NCBI RefSeq assembly: GCF_036345155.1
Contig: NZ_CP107772.1
Span: 9,238,001 to 9,302,000 of the forward strand
Direction: 5' to 3'
Source: Streptomyces sp. NBC_00582
Lineage (GTDB): Bacteria > Actinomycetota > Actinomycetes > Streptomycetales > Streptomycetaceae
DNA length: 64,000 nt
Numbering within the stretch: position 1 is the stretch's first letter; the number at the start of each line of letters is the position of its first letter. Made by a program: the position numbers and the translations under genes. Under the pieces are notes generated by a model, which saw only the letters and a program-made list of their open reading frames with translations, was not told where the DNA came from and searched no databases. Below, one piece after another: positions 8,612 through 17,587 of this stretch.

Positions 8612-9088
8612 CTACCGGCGGGCCGCACGGCCGATCGACTCCACCAGCGGCAGCAGTCGGTGCGGCACCCGTTCGCGCAGGGCGACCTCGGTACGGGTGC
8701 GGACCACTCCGGGGAGGCTGATCAGCTTCTGGATCACGTCCTCGAGATGGGCGTTGTCCCGCGCCACCACCCGGGTGAGCAGATCGCCGCCGCCGGTGAT
8801 GGAGAACGCCTCGACGATCTCCGGTACGGCGGCCAGCGCGTCGCCCACGTCGTCGAGATGGCCCTGGGTGACCTCGATGTGCACGAACGCGAGCACCGGA
8901 TGGCCGAGTGCGGCGGGGGAGAGCGAGGGGCCGCTGCCGGTGATCACGCCGTCCCGCTCCAGCCGGTCCAGCCGCGCCTGGAGGGTGCCGCGCGCGACGC
9001 CGAGGATCCGGGCGTACTCCCGCACGCTGGTGCGCGGCTGTTCGAGCAACAGCCGCAAAATGCGGGTGTCGAGCTCGTCCACGGCCAT
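8612..9088 (-). CDS. Lrp/AsnC family transcriptional regulator
   Basis: A 158-residue regulator. Residues ~1-60 form the winged helix-turn-helix (DELDTRILRLLLEQPRTSVR, LGVARGTLQARLDRLERDG). Residues ~65-145 form the RAM/AsnC ligand-binding domain (HPVLAFVHIEVTQGHLDDV, ITGGGDLLTRVVARD, ISLPGVVRTRTEVAL). Proteins of this family form dimers or octamers and sense amino acids or related metabolites. ATG 9088 has GGAGG ten bases upstream. It lies between GH127 and the CapA-like gene, all on the same strand, so it may control one of them or an amino-acid gene elsewhere. Confidence 0.95.
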   Translation of the reverse strand: MAVDELDTRILRLLLEQPRTSVREYARILGVARGTLQARLDRLERDGVITGSGPSLSPAALGHPVLAFVHIEVTQGHLDDVGDALAAVPEIVEAFSITGGGDLLTRVVARDNAHLEDVIQKLISLPGVVRTRTEVALRERVPHRLLPLVESIGRAARR

Positions 9089-9152
9089 GGCGCCCGGCCT
9101 CCTCGTGCGGAACCGATCTTCGCCGACTGTACCAACGGCCCGGTCCCACGGC

Positions 9153-10274
9153 TCATGGGCCCGCCCTCGGCCCGTGCCCGAGGGCCGGGTGCGCCACCGC
9201 GAGCGTGCCGGCCGGGCTCTCGGTGACCCGGACGCCGGAACTGATCCGGTCCAGCGTCGTACGCAGCCAGGCACGGTCCGCCGGGGAAGCGGCCTCCAGG
9301 CGCATCCGGCGGGAGCGCAGCGGCACCATGGTCAGACCGGCCAGCCGGCCCGTGTCCGCGGCGAGCCGGACGAGCCAGGCGAGCCGCAGATCGTCGCGGT
9401 ACTCCGCGTAGCCCGAGATGCCCTCGTAGTCGTCGATGAAGTCGCCGCAGCCGTGCAGCACGAGATGGTCGCGGTAGACCTCGACGGGGCGCGGATGGTG
9501 GGAGGAGTGCCCGTGGACAAGGTCGACACCGCCGTCGACCAGGGCACGCGCGAACCGGATCTGGTCACGGGGCGCGTGAAAACCCCAGTTGGAGCCCCAG
9601 TGCACCGACACCACCGCGAGATCGCCCGGGCGCTCGGCCCGGCGCACATGCCGGACCACCGCGTCGGCCGTCGCGGCCGACAGCTCGGGCAGATAGGCGA
9701 GACCGGCCGCGGTGGGGCTCGCCGCCCAGTCGGGCGGGATCCCGCCCGAGCGCGCACCCAGCGCGAACACGAGCACCCGGCCGCCGTCCGGGACCGGCAC
9801 CGCGGCGGGGGCGTAGGCCTCGTCGGGGCCGCGTCCCGCGCCCGCCGTCCGCAGACCCGCGCCGGCCAGCGCGTCGAGCGTCTCGACCAGACCCGGGCGA
9901 CCGAAGTCCAGCACATGGTTGTTGGCCAGCACACAGACGTCGGGCCGGGCCACCGTCAGAGCCGGGAGGTTGGCCGGATGCATCCGGTAGTGGACCGCCT
10001 TGCCGGGCGCGAACGCGTCACAGCGCGTGACGGACGTCTCCAGGTTCACCACCCGCACATCCGGAGCCGTCCGCTCCAGCACGCCCAGTGCCTCGCCCCA
10101 CGGCCAGGAAGGAGCGACGGGCGCCGGCACCGGCCCGTTCACCGACTCCGCGAGCCGGACGTACACGCGGGCGTCCTCGACCCACTCCTCCCGCAGCCGG
10201 GGACTGCCCGGATGCGCCAGGACTTGATCGACGCCGCGCCCGAGCATCACATCGCCGCACAGGAACAGCGTCAC
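9153..10274 (-). CDS. CapA family protein (poly-gamma-glutamate capsule-type metallophosphoesterase fold)
   Basis: About 373 residues from GTG 10274 (VTLFLCGDVMLGRG). An ATG at 10322 would add 16 residues but has no ribosome binding site; the family usually starts close to TLFLCGD. Features of the CapA fold (PF09587) are GDVMLGRGVDQ, VNLETSVT, CVLANNHVLDFG, VSVHWGSNW and HGHSSHHPRPVE, which carry the Asp, Asn and His ligands of a calcineurin-like metal site. CapA of Bacillus helps export poly-gamma-glutamate, but no capBC partners are present here and no signal peptide or membrane helix is seen. A different phosphoesterase-like role is therefore likely. It is divergent from the hydrolase gene at 10400. 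Confidence 0.9.
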   Translation of the reverse strand: MTLFLCGDVMLGRGVDQVLAHPGSPRLREEWVEDARVYVRLAESVNGPVPAPVAPSWPWGEALGVLERTAPDVRVVNLETSVTRCDAFAPGKAVHYRMHPANLPALTVARPDVCVLANNHVLDFGRPGLVETLDALAGAGLRTAGAGRGPDEAYAPAAVPVPDGGRVLVFALGARSGGIPPDWAASPTAAGLAYLPELSAATADAVVRHVRRAERPGDLAVVSVHWGSNWGFHAPRDQIRFARALVDGGVDLVHGHSSHHPRPVEVYRDHLVLHGCGDFIDDYEGISGYAEYRDDLRLAWLVRLAADTGRLAGLTMVPLRSRRMRLEAASPADRAWLRTTLDRISSGVRVTESPAGTLAVAHPALGHGPRAGP

Positions 10275-10399
10275 CGTGCCGCCGCCCACGCCCCCACCGT
10301 AACCCCGGGCGACCAGTGCCATGCTGGATACAGGAACGTGCCGGCGCCGGGGGAGGCACGCGCGGCGCCGCCGCCGTCCCGAGGAAGAAGGTGACGGTG

Positions 10400-11071
10400 A
10401 TGATCTCCTCACCGGTCCGCGTCCCGGCCGACGGCGCGGCGCTCACCGGTGACCTCCTCGTACCGGAGCGCGCCCGGGCCGTCGTGCTGTTCGCCCACGG
10501 CAGCGGCAGCTCCCGCCACAGCCCGCGCAACCGCGCGGTCGCCGCCGAGCTGCGCACCGCCGGCCTCGGCACGCTGCTGATCGACCTGCTCACCGAGGCC
10601 GAGGACCGCGCGGACGCGTCGACGGGCGTGCACCGCTTCGACATCGCGCTGCTGGGCCGGCGCGTGGTCGCCGTCGTCGACTGGCTGGCCGCACAGTACG
10701 ACACCGGGGCGCTGCCCGTGGTCCTGTTCGGCGCCAGCACCGGCGCCGCGGCGGCCCTGGTGGCGGCCGCCGAGCGACCCGACCGGGTGCTGACCGTGAT
10801 CTCCCGCGGCGGGCGGCCCGACCTGGCCGAGGCGGCCCTGGACGCCGTACGGGCGCCGGTGCTGCTCGTCGTGGGCGGCCGGGACCCCGAAGTGCTGCGG
10901 CTGAACGAGGAGGCGGCCCGGCTGCTGCGGGGGCCGAGCGCCCTCCACGTCGTACCGGGCGCCACCCACCTGTTCGAGGAGCCCGGCGCGCTGGAGGAGG
11001 TCGCCGGGACGGCGAAGCGGTGGTGCGACGACCGGCTGCGGTCGGTACCGCCGGCGGGGGACGGGGGCTGA
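10400..11071 (+). CDS. Alpha/beta hydrolase (dienelactone-hydrolase-like)
   Basis: A 223-residue cytoplasmic alpha/beta hydrolase. The oxyanion-side motif VVLFAHGSGSSRHSPRNR, the nucleophile elbow FGASTGAAAAL (Gly-x-Ser-x-Gly), the Asp strand VLLVVGGRDPEV and the late GATHLFEEPG (His) give a complete Ser-Asp-His triad. ATG 10400 follows GGAAGAAGG; GTG codons at 10391 and 10397 are close alternatives. The phosphoribosyltransferase gene follows after 34 bases, a neighbourhood that recurs in actinobacteria and is sometimes fused. The substrate is unknown. Confidence 0.9.
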   Translation: MISSPVRVPADGAALTGDLLVPERARAVVLFAHGSGSSRHSPRNRAVAAELRTAGLGTLLIDLLTEAEDRADASTGVHRFDIALLGRRVVAVVDWLAAQYDTGALPVVLFGASTGAAAALVAAAERPDRVLTVISRGGRPDLAEAALDAVRAPVLLVVGGRDPEVLRLNEEAARLLRGPSALHVVPGATHLFEEPGALEEVAGTAKRWCDDRLRSVPPAGDGG

Positions 11072-11105
11072 CGCGGGGGACGCAAGGGAAGGAGTGGCGG
11101 TCGCC

Positions 11106-11756
11106 ATGCGGTTCCGTGACCGCGGTCAGGCGGGACGCGCGCTCGCCGGTGTGCTGCGGACCCGGCAGGAGGAGGGCGAGCTGCCCGACCCCGTCGTCCT
11201 CGCCCTGCCCCGGGGCGGTGTCGCCGTGGCCGAGGAGGTCGCCCGGGCGCTCGACGCGCCGCTGGACGTGCTCGTCGTACGGAAGATCGGCGCGCCGTTC
11301 CAGCAGGAGCTCGGCGTCGGCGCGCTCGTCGGCGGCGCCGAGCCGCTCTACGACGAGGACACCCTGCGCAGACTCGACCTCACCGAGCGCGACCTCGCCC
11401 CCGTGGTGGAGCGCGAGCGCGCCGAACTCCACCGTCGTGAGCTGCTCTACCGCGAGGGCCGACCCGCCCCGGATCTGCGGGGACGCACCGCGATCGTGGT
11501 CGACGACGGCCTGGCCACCGGGGCCACCGCCCGCGCCGCGCTGCGCTCCCTTCGGCGGGTGGCGCCCCATCGCACCGTGCTCGCCGTACCGGTCGGCTCC
11601 CCGGAGGCGGTCGGCCTGCTGCGGCCCGAGGCGGACGAGGTGATCTGTCTGCACCAGCCGGCCGCCTTCATGGCCGTGGGCCTCTGGTACGACGACTTCG
11701 CGCAGCTCAGCGACGCCGATGTGCTGCGCGCCCTGCACACGGCGGCCGAGCGGTGA
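11106..11756 (+). CDS. Phosphoribosyltransferase family protein
   Basis: A 216-residue type-I PRTase-fold protein. The PRPP-binding signature is TAIVVDDGLATGATARAAL (VVDDGLATG), and the N-terminal part LPDPVVLALPRGGVAVAEEV holds the pyrophosphate-loop region. ATG 11106 has GGAG 11 bases upstream; GTG 11094 lies directly on the Shine-Dalgarno and is less likely. It is cytoplasmic. Members of this stand-alone group have no assigned purine or pyrimidine substrate. The gene is co-directional with the alpha/beta hydrolase, so the two probably form an operon. Confidence 0.91.
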   Translation: MRFRDRGQAGRALAGVLRTRQEEGELPDPVVLALPRGGVAVAEEVARALDAPLDVLVVRKIGAPFQQELGVGALVGGAEPLYDEDTLRRLDLTERDLAPVVERERAELHRRELLYREGRPAPDLRGRTAIVVDDGLATGATARAALRSLRRVAPHRTVLAVPVGSPEAVGLLRPEADEVICLHQPAAFMAVGLWYDDFAQLSDADVLRALHTAAER

Positions 11757-11943
11757 AGCGGCACCCCGGTGGTCCGTTGGCACCCTGTCGGCGGACCGCG
11801 GGACCTCAACCCTGAACCATTGGCTCAGTGAGGACGAGGCCGGTTGAACCATCTGCCCTCCGGATGTTCCCATGGGTGGGTCAATGGCGCTGCGGACCCC
11901 GCGGCGCCTTTTTCATGCGGACGTCCGGCAGGGGTGGGAAACA

Positions 11944-13437
11944 GTGCTGAAGAGGGTGTTCACGGCTCCGGACCCGGGGCGGACTCGGCTGCGCTTCGCC
12001 GCCCGGGCCGTCCTGGGCATCGGCCTGGCCGTGGCGGTGTGCGGCCTCGCCGGGCACGCGCTCCCCGGGGTCGTCACGGGCGGGCTCGCGGCCCTGCTCG
12101 CGCTGTTCACCGTCGCGGACGCCACCGTGCGCGGCCAGGCGCTCACCACCGCGCTGCTGCCCGCCGTGGGCCTGCCCGTCCTCGCCGCCGCGGCCGTGCT
12201 GCACGACCACCCCGTGGCCCGTGACCTCACCTTCCTCGCCGTCATCGGGGTGGGCGTGTACGCCCGCCGGTGGGGGCCGCGCGGCCACAGCCTGGGCGTC
12301 TTCGCGTTCATGATGTTCTTCGTCGCCCAGTTCCTGCACGCGACGACCGGGCAGCTCCCCGAGCTGTCCGCGTCCGTCGCGCTGTCCCTGCTGAGCGCCG
12401 CGGCCGTGCGCTTCGGGGCGTGGTGCTACGAGCGCCGCACGCCCCCGCCCCCGGTCCCCGTCCCGCCGGGCGGCCGGGGCCTGGGCCGGGTCACCACCCG
12501 GCAGGCCGTCCAGGCGACCGCCGGCGCGGGCCTCGCCCTCGTCCTGGGCCAGCTCGTCTCCGGACAGCGCTGGTACTGGGCCGTCGGCGCCACCTGGTGG
12601 ATCTTCGTCAACACCGCCTCACGCGGCGAGACCCTCGTCCGCGGCTTCCGCCGGGTCCTCGGCACCGTCATCGGCGTCGGACTCGGCCTCCTCGTCGCGG
12701 CCCCCGTGAACGGCGCCCCGGCCCTCACCGCCGCCCTCGTCGCGGTCTCGGTCTTCGGCATCTTCTACACGGCCGCCGTGTCCTACACCTGGATGATGCT
12801 CTGGGTGACCCTGCTCGCCGAACTCCTCTACGGCCTTCTCGGCGTCCTCACCCCCGGGCTGCTGGCGCTGCGGCTCGCCGAGACCGGGGTGGGCGCGCTC
12901 GGCGCCGCACTGGCCGTGCTGTTCGTGCTGCCGGTCACCACGCACACGATCACCGACGCCTGGATCCAGCGCGTCCTGCGCTGTGTGCACGCCTGCACCG
13001 CCGAGGCCGCCGCCCGCCTCGCCGGCGACCCGGCGGCCGACCCCGCCGCACGCGTCGCGGAACTGGAGCAGCTCCTCGGCCGGGTGCGGCTCGCCGTCGC
13101 CCCGCTCGTACACCCGCTGAACCCGATGCTCGGCCGCAAGCGGCGCGCCCGCCGGGTGCTGGCCCTGCTCGACGCCTGCGCCCTGGAGAGCCGCGGCCTC
13201 GCCGACGTCGCCGCCGACCCCGAGGCCTCGCACGACGCCCGCCTCGCCGCCGCCTGCTGGCGCGTCCAGGCGGCCGTGGAAGCCCTCACCGACGGCGGGT
13301 CCACCGCCGCCGCCCCCGTCGAACGGCCGTCCGCCGCCGAGCCCGCGCTGGCCCACCTGCACGGCCTGGAACACGCCCTGGCGGAACTGGCGCAGCCGCT
13401 GCGGACCCCGTCCGGATCGCCGTTGGTCGGAGCGTGA
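11944..13437 (+). CDS. FUSC family integral membrane exporter (aromatic acid/FusC-like)
   Basis: About 497 residues with two membrane blocks. The first (~20-155) has several helices (AVLGIGLAVAVCGLAGHALP, LTFLAVIGVGVYARR, LGVFAFMMFFVAQFLHA). The second (~190-345) is the FUSC repeat (WYWAVGATWWIFVNT, GFRRVLGTVIGVGLGLLVA, YTWMMLWVTLLAELLYG). A cytoplasmic helical tail follows. The start is uncertain: GTG 11944 follows GGGGTGGGA and precedes the first helix, while ATG 11872 or 11884 would add 20-24 residues with poor spacing. FUSC proteins resemble AaeB and export aromatic acids, probably proton-driven. It stands alone on the + strand; a second FUSC gene occurs at 36383. Confidence 0.9.
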   Translation: MLKRVFTAPDPGRTRLRFAARAVLGIGLAVAVCGLAGHALPGVVTGGLAALLALFTVADATVRGQALTTALLPAVGLPVLAAAAVLHDHPVARDLTFLAVIGVGVYARRWGPRGHSLGVFAFMMFFVAQFLHATTGQLPELSASVALSLLSAAAVRFGAWCYERRTPPPPVPVPPGGRGLGRVTTRQAVQATAGAGLALVLGQLVSGQRWYWAVGATWWIFVNTASRGETLVRGFRRVLGTVIGVGLGLLVAAPVNGAPALTAALVAVSVFGIFYTAAVSYTWMMLWVTLLAELLYGLLGVLTPGLLALRLAETGVGALGAALAVLFVLPVTTHTITDAWIQRVLRCVHACTAEAAARLAGDPAADPAARVAELEQLLGRVRLAVAPLVHPLNPMLGRKRRARRVLALLDACALESRGLADVAADPEASHDARLAAACWRVQAAVEALTDGGSTAAAPVERPSAAEPALAHLHGLEHALAELAQPLRTPSGSPLVGA

Positions 13438-13475
13438 CGTCCGCCGCGACACCCGGCGTGACGTTTCGGCGCGGG

Positions 13476-13491
13476 TCTGGTCTAGACCTGC
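13476..13491. promoter_or_regulatory. DasR-like operator (dre-type) candidate
   Basis: TCTGGTCTAGACCTGC contains the 11-bp core TGGTCTAGACC of the DasR responsive element (consensus as I remember it: ACTGGTCTAGACCACT), matching 12 of 16 positions. It lies 54 bases upstream of the lactonase start at 13545. DasR is the GntR-type repressor of GlcNAc metabolism in Streptomyces. Confidence 0.5.
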
Positions 13492-13544
13492 GCTGATCAA
13501 CTGCTACCGTCACCCCGAACAGCAGCGGTCGAGAGGGGACAGCG

Positions 13545-14591
13545 GTGGCAGATCTCGGCGGACGGACCCGGCGGGCGTTCATCGGCTCGTTCACGGCGGC
13601 GGGCGGGCCCGGCATCGTGACCGCCGCCGTGGACCCGGACAGCGGGGCGCTCACCGCCCTGAGCAGCCTCGACGGACTTCCCGACCCCTCCTACCTGGCC
13701 CTCTCGGCCGACGGCGGCACGCTCTACGCGGTCAGCGAGACGACCGAGGGCGCCGTGGCCGCGTACCGTGTCACGGGCGACGTCCCGGAGTCGGCCGGGC
13801 CGCCCGTTGCGGTCGGCGGCAGCGGCCCCACCCACCTCGCCGTGGTCGACGGGCACGTCCTGACCGCCAACTACGGTTCCGGGAGCGTCACCGCCGTCCC
13901 CGTGCGCGAGGACGGCAGCCTCGCCCGCACCGCCTCCGGGGTGCTCCACCACACCGGCTCCGGCCCGCACACCCGGCGTCAGCAGGGGCCGCACGCCCAT
14001 CAGGTGCAGGCCGATCCCAGTGGGCGCTGGGCGGTCAGCGTGGACCTCGGGACGGATTCGGTGCGGGTGTGCGCCCTGCGTGACGGCACGCCGGTCCTGC
14101 ACCGCGAGCACGCCCTGCGCCCCGGCTCCGGCCCGCGCCACCTCGCCTTCCATCCGGACGGCTCGTACGCCTACGTCGTCAACGAACTCACCCCGACCGT
14201 GACGGTGTGCCGCTGGGACGCGCTCGACGGCTCCCTGAAGCCCCTGGCGGAGGTGCCGGTGCTGCCCGGCCCGCCGGACGGGGACGCCTACCCGTCGGGC
14301 ATCGTCGTCGCGCCCGACGGCCGGTTCGTGTGGACCGCGGTGCGCGGCGAGGACGTGGTGTCCGTGTTCGCCGTCGAGGGGGAGGGCGACGCGCTGCGGC
14401 TGGCGGGCACGGTCCCCTGCGGCGGGCACTGGCCGCGTGACCTGGCCGTCTCCGCCTGCGGCAAGGTCCTCTACGTCGCCAACGAGCGCTCGGGCGACGT
14501 CACCTGGTTCACCCTCGACCCCGGCGGAGCACTCCCCGGCGCCGCAGGCTCCCTCCCGATCCCCGCGGCCTCCTGCGTGGTCCTGGGCTGA
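13545..14591 (+). CDS. Lactonase family protein (6-phosphogluconolactonase-like beta-propeller)
   Basis: A 348-residue seven-bladed propeller of the Pgl/YkgB (lactonase, PF10282) type. Repeating blades can be seen (PSYLALSADGGTLYAVSE, PTHLAVVDGHVLTANYGSGS, PRHLAFHPDGSYAYVVNE, GIVVAPDGRFVWTAVRGED, RDLAVSACGKVLYVANERSG). GTG 13545 follows GAGGGGACAGCG. It has no clear signal peptide (MADLGGRTRRAFIGSFTAAG), so it is probably cytoplasmic. Known members hydrolyse 6-phosphogluconolactone, but many are only structural relatives. A DasR-like box lies upstream, and a strong hairpin separates the gene from the convergent chelatase gene. Confidence 0.9.
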   Translation: MADLGGRTRRAFIGSFTAAGGPGIVTAAVDPDSGALTALSSLDGLPDPSYLALSADGGTLYAVSETTEGAVAAYRVTGDVPESAGPPVAVGGSGPTHLAVVDGHVLTANYGSGSVTAVPVREDGSLARTASGVLHHTGSGPHTRRQQGPHAHQVQADPSGRWAVSVDLGTDSVRVCALRDGTPVLHREHALRPGSGPRHLAFHPDGSYAYVVNELTPTVTVCRWDALDGSLKPLAEVPVLPGPPDGDAYPSGIVVAPDGRFVWTAVRGEDVVSVFAVEGEGDALRLAGTVPCGGHWPRDLAVSACGKVLYVANERSGDVTWFTLDPGGALPGAAGSLPIPAASCVVLG

Positions 14592-14635
14592 CCCCGCCCC
14601 GATCCGCCGCTGCCGCCCGGTGCTCCGGCACGGCG

Positions 14636-14667
14636 AAGGGCCCGCTCCTCAGCCGGAGCGGGCCCTT
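14636..14667. terminator. Bidirectional hairpin between lactonase and chelatase genes
   Basis: A perfect 13-bp stem, AAGGGCCCGCTCC with GGAGCGGGCCCTT, around the 6-base loop TCAGCC. It lies between two convergent genes. The A/T ends of the stem give short T runs in either direction, so it can serve both strands. Confidence 0.85.
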
Positions 14668-14700
14668 TCGCGGTGTGCGGCGTCCTTGACGGTCGGCCGG

Positions 14701-15624
14701 TCAGCGGACCGGCGCGCCCTGGGGCTGCGGTGGGGCGATGCCCAGAGCGGTCGTGTACTTGGCCAGCGCGAGCTTGCCGATCGCCGGGTAGGCGCCGAGC
14801 GCCTCGGCGGCGGCGCAGTCCGCTTCCTTCGCGGCCTCCGCGATCAGCGCGGCGTCGATCTCGGGGCCGATCAGATACGGCGCGAGCGCGAGCTGCTGGG
14901 AGCCGGAGGAGCGCAGCTGCTCGGCCACGGAGGCGATGGAGCCCTCCTGGTCGAGCGCGGCGGCCATCACCGGCACGGCGAGCCGGGCGGCGAGCAGCAT
15001 GCCGGTGATCCCGGCGGCCTGCACGGCCTCCTCGCCGCCCACGGAGGCCAGGATGATGCCGTCCGCGGCGGTCGCCACGGTGAACAGGCGGGCGCGGTCG
15101 GCGCGGGCCAGACCGGCCTCGGACAGCCGCACGTGCAGCGCCTCGGCGAGCAGCGGGTGCGGGCCGAGCACATCGGTGAGGTCGGCGGCGACCCGGCTCT
15201 CCATCACGGCCTGCCGGAGCTGACGCAGCAGCGCGCTGTCGGGGCCGGCCAGCAGCGGCACGACGACGCCGACCGGGCCGTCGGGCTCCTTGACGTCGAG
15301 ACCGGCGGCGCGGGCCTGCTCGTAGCGGGCGGTGCGCTCCTCGGCGGCGTGCGCGAGGACGGACTGCAGGGCGGGGAACTCGGCGTCGTCCCCGTCCAGG
15401 TAACCGATGCGCGCGTCGAGGCCGGGGAGCTCGGAGCGGGCGATGCTCACGATCTCCTCGGCGATGCCGCGGGTGGCGGCGCTCGGCGTGCCCGGCACCG
15501 CGAGAACGAGCGCGGGCGCGCCCTCGGGAGCCGCCAACGGCTCGGGTCGCCGGTGCCGCCCGGGCTGGCGGGGGCGCGGCATTCGTACTGGCAGGCCGGA
15601 CGCGGGCCCAGTGGGGGAGCTCAT
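14701..15624 (-). CDS. Sirohydrochlorin chelatase-like (CbiX) protein
   Basis: A 307-residue protein with two CbiX-type halves. ALVLAVPGTPSAATRGIAEE begins the first; PVGVVVPLLAGPDSALLRQL and GPHPLLAEALHVRLSEAG lie in the middle; the second half carries QQLALAPYLIGPEI. Chelatases of this class insert Co2+ or Fe2+ into sirohydrochlorin for cobalamin or siroheme. The usual first catalytic His (often HGS) is replaced here by PGTP, so activity on sirohydrochlorin is uncertain. The start ATG 15624 lacks a near Shine-Dalgarno (AGGAAA is ~20 bases away). The first ~35 residues are Pro/Arg-rich and probably disordered. No nitrite or sulfite reductase genes are nearby. Confidence 0.82.
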   Translation of the reverse strand: MSSPTGPASGLPVRMPRPRQPGRHRRPEPLAAPEGAPALVLAVPGTPSAATRGIAEEIVSIARSELPGLDARIGYLDGDDAEFPALQSVLAHAAEERTARYEQARAAGLDVKEPDGPVGVVVPLLAGPDSALLRQLRQAVMESRVAADLTDVLGPHPLLAEALHVRLSEAGLARADRARLFTVATAADGIILASVGGEEAVQAAGITGMLLAARLAVPVMAAALDQEGSIASVAEQLRSSGSQQLALAPYLIGPEIDAALIAEAAKEADCAAAEALGAYPAIGKLALAKYTTALGIAPPQPQGAPVR

Positions 15625-15850
15625 GGCGCCGCATGTTACTTGTTTCCTGGGCTCCCCTGTTCGGGGAGGGTGCAGGTGAGCGGTATCCGTCCGGTTTTGT
15701 CTGATGAGTTACGTACGGATCAGAAGTGATCAGCGTGTTTTCCGGGCGACTTGCCCTCGAAGAGAGCAATCCCTCTTTTGGGTAAGGGTGTACGACTCGT
15801 TCCGTACGATTCATGCCGTACGTCCCCTACGTACGCGCCTACGTGCGGCC

Positions 15851-16840
15851 TCAGGCCCGGTGCGTCACCGACAGGAGCATCCCGTCGACCGGCAGGGCCA
15901 GTCGTCCGTGCGCCAAGTCGGCGGCCATCCGCACCGCGCCGTGCAGGGGATCCCCCTCGGCGTCCACCTGCCGCGCCTGCGGCAGCCGCCGTGCCACTTC
16001 CTCGGCCAGGGGTACGAGGAGCGGGGGGCCGAGCCTCGCCAGGCCCCCGGTGAGGGCGAACGGGGGCTCTCCTCCCGCCGGGCAGACGGCGGCGGCCGAT
16101 TCGGCGATGTGCCGGGCCGCCGCGCGCAGGAGGTGCGCGGCCACCGGATCGTGTTCCGCGCAGGCGGCCACCTCGGGTGCGAACGAGGCGAGGACGGCCG
16201 CCCGGTCCGGCCGTGGGTAGAGCCGGCCCGGGAGTGCGGGCATCGGCCCGAACCGCTCCTCGGCGCGGGCCAGCAGCGGGGCCGAGCCGCCCGGCCGCCC
16301 GTCGTGGGCGCGCAGCGCGGCCTCGAGGCCCGCCCGCCCGATCCAGGCGCCGCTGCCGCAGTCGCCCAGCAGATGGCCCCAGCCGTCCGCCCGCTGCCAG
16401 CCCGTCAGATCCGTGCCGAGCGCGATCAGCCCGGTGCCGGCCGCCACCACGGCACCCGCCCGGGCGCCGAGCGCGCCCGTGTATGCGGTCACGGCGTCGG
16501 CCGCGAGCGCGGTCGTCCGCACCCCGAACGCACGGGTGAACTCCTCCGGGATCTCGGCCCGCAGCGCCTCGCCCAGGGTGGCCGTCCCGGCCGCTCCCAC
16601 GACGGCCGCGGTCAGCTCCTCGATCCCGGTGCGCGCCGTCAACGCCCGCACCATCGGTACGAGTTGCTCCATCAGATGCTTCGGATCGATGCCCCGCTCC
16701 CCGGTGCGCACCGGCACCGCGGAGGACAGCTCGGCCGGGGCGCCGGCCCCGGCGGTGCCCACGGCGACCCGCAGACCCGAGCCGCCCGAGTCCACGGCGA
16801 GGATGCCGTGGCCGCGCCCCGGATCCGCGGGGCCCCTCAC
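15851..16840 (-). CDS. N-acetylglucosamine kinase-like BadF/BadG ATPase
   Basis: A 329-residue ASKHA-fold kinase. The N-terminal phosphate-1 motif is [17 protein letters not shown]; the second phosphate region is [31 protein letters not shown] and the adenosine segment [15 protein letters not shown] follow. This is the BcrAD/BadFG type that includes GlcNAc and glucosamine kinases. The start is GTG 16840, overlapping the stop of ung as GTGA (16837-16840), so the genes are translationally coupled. It probably phosphorylates an amino sugar from cell-wall or chitin turnover, but the substrate is inferred only. It is cytoplasmic. Confidence 0.88.
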   Translation of the reverse strand: MRGPADPGRGHGILAVDSGGSGLRVAVGTAGAGAPAELSSAVPVRTGERGIDPKHLMEQLVPMVRALTARTGIEELTAAVVGAAGTATLGEALRAEIPEEFTRAFGVRTTALAADAVTAYTGALGARAGAVVAAGTGLIALGTDLTGWQRADGWGHLLGDCGSGAWIGRAGLEAALRAHDGRPGGSAPLLARAEERFGPMPALPGRLYPRPDRAAVLASFAPEVAACAEHDPVAAHLLRAAARHIAESAAAVCPAGGEPPFALTGGLARLGPPLLVPLAEEVARRLPQARQVDAEGDPLHGAVRMAADLAHGRLALPVDGMLLSVTHRA

Positions 16841-17514
16841 GCCAGTTGCCAGTCGACCGGCTGACCTCCCTGCCGGACCAGCAGGTCGTTGGCCCGGCTG
16901 AACGGCCGCGAGCCGAAGAAGCCCCGGTCCGCCGACATGGGGGAGGGGTGAGCGGACTCCACCGCGGGCAGATCGCCCAGCAGCGGACGCAGATTGCGGG
17001 CGTCCCGTCCCCACAGGATGGACACCAGCGGCTTGCCGCGCGCCGCCAGCGCCCGTATCGCCTGCTCGGTGACCGCCTCCCAGCCCTTGTCGCGGTGCGC
17101 GCCGGGCTTGCGGGGGGCCGTGGTGAGGGCTCTGTTCAGCAGCAGCACGCCCTGCCGCGTCCACGGCGTCAGATCGCCGTTGGAGGGCTGGGGCAGGCCG
17201 AGGTCGGTGTTCAGCTCCCGGTAGATGTTGATCAGGCTGCCGGGGAGCGGGCGTACGTCCGCGGCGACCGAGAAGGACAGCCCCACCGCGTGTCCCGGGG
17301 TGGGGTAGGGATCCTGTCCGACGATCAGGACCCGGACGTCGTCGAAGGGCTGCTGGAAGGCCCGGAGAACGTTCTGTCCGGCCGGGAGATAGGTGCGTCC
17401 CGCGGCGATCTCCGCGCGCAGGAAGTCGCCCATCTCGGCGATCCGTCCCGCCACCGGTTCCAGGGCCTTCGCCCAGCCCGCTTCGACGATTTCATGCAAA
17501 GGTCGTGGTGCCAC
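16837..17514 (-). CDS. ung: Uracil-DNA glycosylase, family 1
   Basis: A 225-residue family-1 UNG. The catalytic water-activating loop [18 protein letters not shown] (Asp at ~68), the uracil-recognition strand LLLNRALTT, and the minor-groove/His loop [18 protein letters not shown] are all present. It removes uracil from DNA to start base-excision repair. GTG 17514 has AGGG eight bases upstream; GTG 17523 is an alternative. Its TGA overlaps the GTG of the following sugar-kinase-like gene. That coupling of repair and sugar phosphorylation looks incidental but fixes both boundaries. Confidence 0.97.
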   Translation of the reverse strand: MAPRPLHEIVEAGWAKALEPVAGRIAEMGDFLRAEIAAGRTYLPAGQNVLRAFQQPFDDVRVLIVGQDPYPTPGHAVGLSFSVAADVRPLPGSLINIYRELNTDLGLPQPSNGDLTPWTRQGVLLLNRALTTAPRKPGAHRDKGWEAVTEQAIRALAARGKPLVSILWGRDARNLRPLLGDLPAVESAHPSPMSADRGFFGSRPFSRANDLLVRQGGQPVDWQLA

Positions 17515-17587
17515 GGGCGTCACCCTACTGCCGTGCACACGGCGGTGATCAACCGGTGGCCAACGCCCTGCGATCCCCCCACTCGGC

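Noticed and set aside
8478..9149. Upstream extension of the GH127 frame by 224 codons
   Set aside because: It runs through the palindrome and the Lrp gene in the wrong frame, while ATG 8477 has a strong ribosome binding site and starts a signal peptide.
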